Source: an uncultured SAR116 cluster alpha proteobacterium (GTDB lineage Bacteria; Pseudomonadota; Alphaproteobacteria; Puniceispirillales; GCA-002684695). Taken from it: DNA of 64,000 nt. This document shows, piece by piece, positions 62,743 to 64,000 of the stretch. The notes under the pieces are model-generated. The model was not told the DNA's origin. It saw only the letters and a list, made by a program, of their open reading frames with translations, and ran no database searches. Each line of letters begins with the position of its first letter. Positions within the stretch are counted from its first letter, which is position 1. Location: NCBI GenBank assembly GCA_902539295.1, contig CACBIM010000002.1:112716-176715 (forward strand), written 5' to 3'. A program made the position numbers and the translations under genes.

Positions 62743-63525
62743 CTATTTAATTCTTTTTAAAAAATCTATTATAATATTATTTGTTTTTTCAGGAGCTTCA
62801 AGGTTAACTAAATGGCCAGTATTCTCTATATTGTAAAATTCACTTGCACTCAATTTTTTTGACATTTTAAGCATAGTTTTGCTTGGCGAATTATTATCTT
62901 CTGATCCTGCTATAAGACAACAAGGAATTTTTATTAAAGGAAATTCATCGTATCTATTAAATGTAACTAAACACTCTAAAACCTTTTTATATGTTTCCTC
63001 GGGAACTTTTTCCATAGATTTAATGGCGTGTTCAACTACATTTTGAGATGCTGAGGAAGATAATATAGAGGGTACAAAAGATTTTGCTAACTCTTTAATT
63101 CTTTTGCCTTCCAAAATAGGCTTGAGCCTCTTTTCCAAAAATTTTTTTCTAAAAGTTTCATCTTTTCCTCCAAAAGCAGAAGTTGTTGCTATTAGTACCA
63201 AAGCTTTTACTTTTGATGAGTTTCTAAAATAAAATTCCTGGGCTAACATTCCTCCTATTGACTGTCCTATAAGAGTTACATTTTTAATATTTAAGTCTGA
63301 TAGAAACTCATCCAATGATAAACATAAGTTTTTAAAAGAATAATCCTCAAGTGTTACTGAACCATTGTAACCAGGCATATTCCAAGAAATTACTCTAAAA
63401 ATTTTTGAAAGCTCTTTTATTTGAGGTTCAAAACTTTTTTCATCACCACCAATACCGTGCAAACATAAAATACATTCAGATGAGCTACCTTCATCAGAAT
63501 AACTAATTTTGCCTGTTGTAGGCAC
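62743..63525 (-). CDS. Alpha/beta hydrolase (PcaD / NicD-like position)
   Basis: 260 residues, starting at GTG 63525, three bases after the last sense codon of the upstream gene, with GAGG 8 nt before it. The oxyanion motif is LCLHGIGGDEKSF, nucleophile Ser in LIGQSIGGMLAQEF, later acid Asp in IAGSEDNNSP and catalytic His in ENTGHLVNLE. By sequence it resembles 3-oxoadipate enol-lactonase (PcaD). By position next to a NicX-like dioxygenase it could instead be an N-formylmaleamate deformylase like NicD, which has the same fold. Sequence alone does not decide. Confidence 0.8.
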   Translation of the reverse strand: MPTTGKISYSDEGSSSECILCLHGIGGDEKSFEPQIKELSKIFRVISWNMPGYNGSVTLEDYSFKNLCLSLDEFLSDLNIKNVTLIGQSIGGMLAQEFYFRNSSKVKALVLIATTSAFGGKDETFRKKFLEKRLKPILEGKRIKELAKSFVPSILSSSASQNVVEHAIKSMEKVPEETYKKVLECLVTFNRYDEFPLIKIPCCLIAGSEDNNSPSKTMLKMSKKLSASEFYNIENTGHLVNLEAPEKTNNIIIDFLKRIK

Positions 63526-64000
63526 TTAAATGACCTCACCTTTATTTACAACCATTTCCTCATCTAAGTAGATTGTACAATCCATCATTGGTAGATCAAA
63601 ATGACCATCGGTATATCTGTTGGCAAACTCATTTGCTCCAATTGAATATAAAAAACAACCAGACAATGCTCTTAACTCAGTTCCATTGAGATCAGATTTA
63701 TCATACATTGTAAGAGCTTCATATCTTGACTTATTATTCAATCCCCAACCAACATGACTAGTTGCATAAGCATTTTTATCTCCAAAACTATATAAATATT
63801 TCTCAATTAATTTTTTGTCTGAGCCATTTCCTGAAATTTTGGTAATAAAATCATTTTCAATATCAAAAACAACCTCTGTATCGAAATATTTTTTAAATGT
63901 TAGATTAATATCCCCAGATTGAAAAACTAATCTCCCATTAACACAAGAAGAGTTTGGAAAACTTACAACTAGCCCACCTGGCCAATGAGCTAGAGTACCA
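63526..64000 (-). CDS. 2,5-dihydroxypyridine 5,6-dioxygenase-like protein (NicX family), C-terminal part
   Basis: The frame is open from 63526 to the window edge, so the N-terminus is missing; about 157 residues are visible. They contain HWPGGLVVSFPNSSCVNGR, SHVGWGLNNKSRYEAL, YDKSDLNGTELRALSG and TDGHFDLPMMDCTIYLDEE. The His of SHVGWG and the His-x-Asp of GHFDLP are 51 residues apart, close to the iron ligands of NicX. Family members (M29 aminopeptidase-like fold) include both NicX ring-opening dioxygenases of nicotinate breakdown and other enzymes. The next gene starts immediately, as in a tight operon. Confidence 0.7.
   Translation of the reverse strand, partial: GTLAHWPGGLVVSFPNSSCVNGRLVFQSGDINLTFKKYFDTEVVFDIENDFITKISGNGSDKKLIEKYLYSFGDKNAYATSHVGWGLNNKSRYEALTMYDKSDLNGTELRALSGCFLYSIGANEFANRYTDGHFDLPMMDCTIYLDEEMVVNKGEVI

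Noticed and set aside
1..64000. Interpretation as a horizontally moved island
   Set aside because: No integrase, transposase, tRNA junction, direct repeat or change in base composition or packing was noticed; the catabolic genes look native in codon and AT content.
1..64000. tRNA, rRNA or CRISPR elements
   Set aside because: Intergenic gaps are all below about 180 nt and none shows a cloverleaf, rRNA-like or regularly spaced repeat pattern.

Overview
The window is an AT-rich, very tightly packed stretch of bacterial chromosome. It carries about 58 protein genes, no rRNA or tRNA that I can see, no insertion sequence, integrase or CRISPR array, and no gap without a gene longer than about 180 bases. 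All six convergent gene pairs end within 13 nt of each other or overlap. Low GC, dense packing, many TRAP, TTT and ABC uptake systems with dedicated binding proteins, and a DMSP-lyase-like gene together suggest a streamlined marine heterotroph, probably an alphaproteobacterium. That taxonomic guess is inference; no phylogenetic marker gene is present.

Layout. 1-5166: end of a TAXI-type TRAP binding protein, its fused permease, a GlcD-like flavin dehydrogenase and an aldehyde dehydrogenase. 5300-6505: a cytochrome P450. 6519-14124 (minus): an operon with a nearly complete homoprotocatechuate meta-cleavage pathway (HpaD, HpaE, HpaF, an FAH-family HpaG-like enzyme, HpaH), plus an SDR, a short MetE-like methyltransferase and a class V aminotransferase. 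14302-28807 (mostly plus): an amine or amino-acid type block with two aldehyde/amine enzymes, a GMC oxidoreductase, two glutamine-synthetase-like ligases, a class I glutamine amidotransferase, a sulfatase/phosphonate monoester hydrolase, a TctBAC transporter and a second P450. The combination resembles gamma-glutamylation routes of the Puu type.

28793-39063 (minus): a cyclase-family hydrolase, cupin, SDR and 3-hydroxyacyl-CoA dehydrogenase, then a complete Liv-type ABC importer, an intradiol ring-cleavage dioxygenase and a TfdB/PheA-type flavin phenol hydroxylase. This looks like one import, hydroxylation and ring-opening unit. A divergent IclR regulator at 39171 heads a plus-strand block (FadN-like beta-oxidation protein, acyl-CoA ligase, RidA, methyltransferase, DddQ-like DMSP lyase). 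45681-55991 (minus): a second aromatic operon with an HsaC/BphC-type extradiol dioxygenase, a VOC protein, an FAH hydrolase, a two-subunit molybdenum enzyme of the pyrogallol-phloroglucinol transhydroxylase family, a desulfurase-like PLP enzyme, a PobA-like hydroxylase and another MetE-like protein. 56153-60007: a class II aldolase and a DctPQM TRAP transporter. 59993-64000 (minus): a NicX-like dioxygenase (cut by the window edge), an alpha/beta hydrolase, an acyl-CoA dehydrogenase and an acyl-CoA ligase.

The most notable observations are these. (1) The transhydroxylase-like pair has a large subunit carrying an extra N-terminal SCP2-like domain, and a small subunit that has lost exactly the four cysteines of one [4Fe-4S] cluster while keeping eight for two clusters. 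(2) The 19-bp palindrome TGTATCA-N5-TGATACA occurs in two divergent promoter regions 17 kb apart, one of them the IclR intergenic region, which predicts a shared regulon linking the two aromatic operons. (3) A hairpin follows the solute-binding-protein gene in the transporter operons, at three sites clearly and at a fourth weakly. (4) A DddQ-type metal motif is complete in a protein next to acyl-CoA genes.
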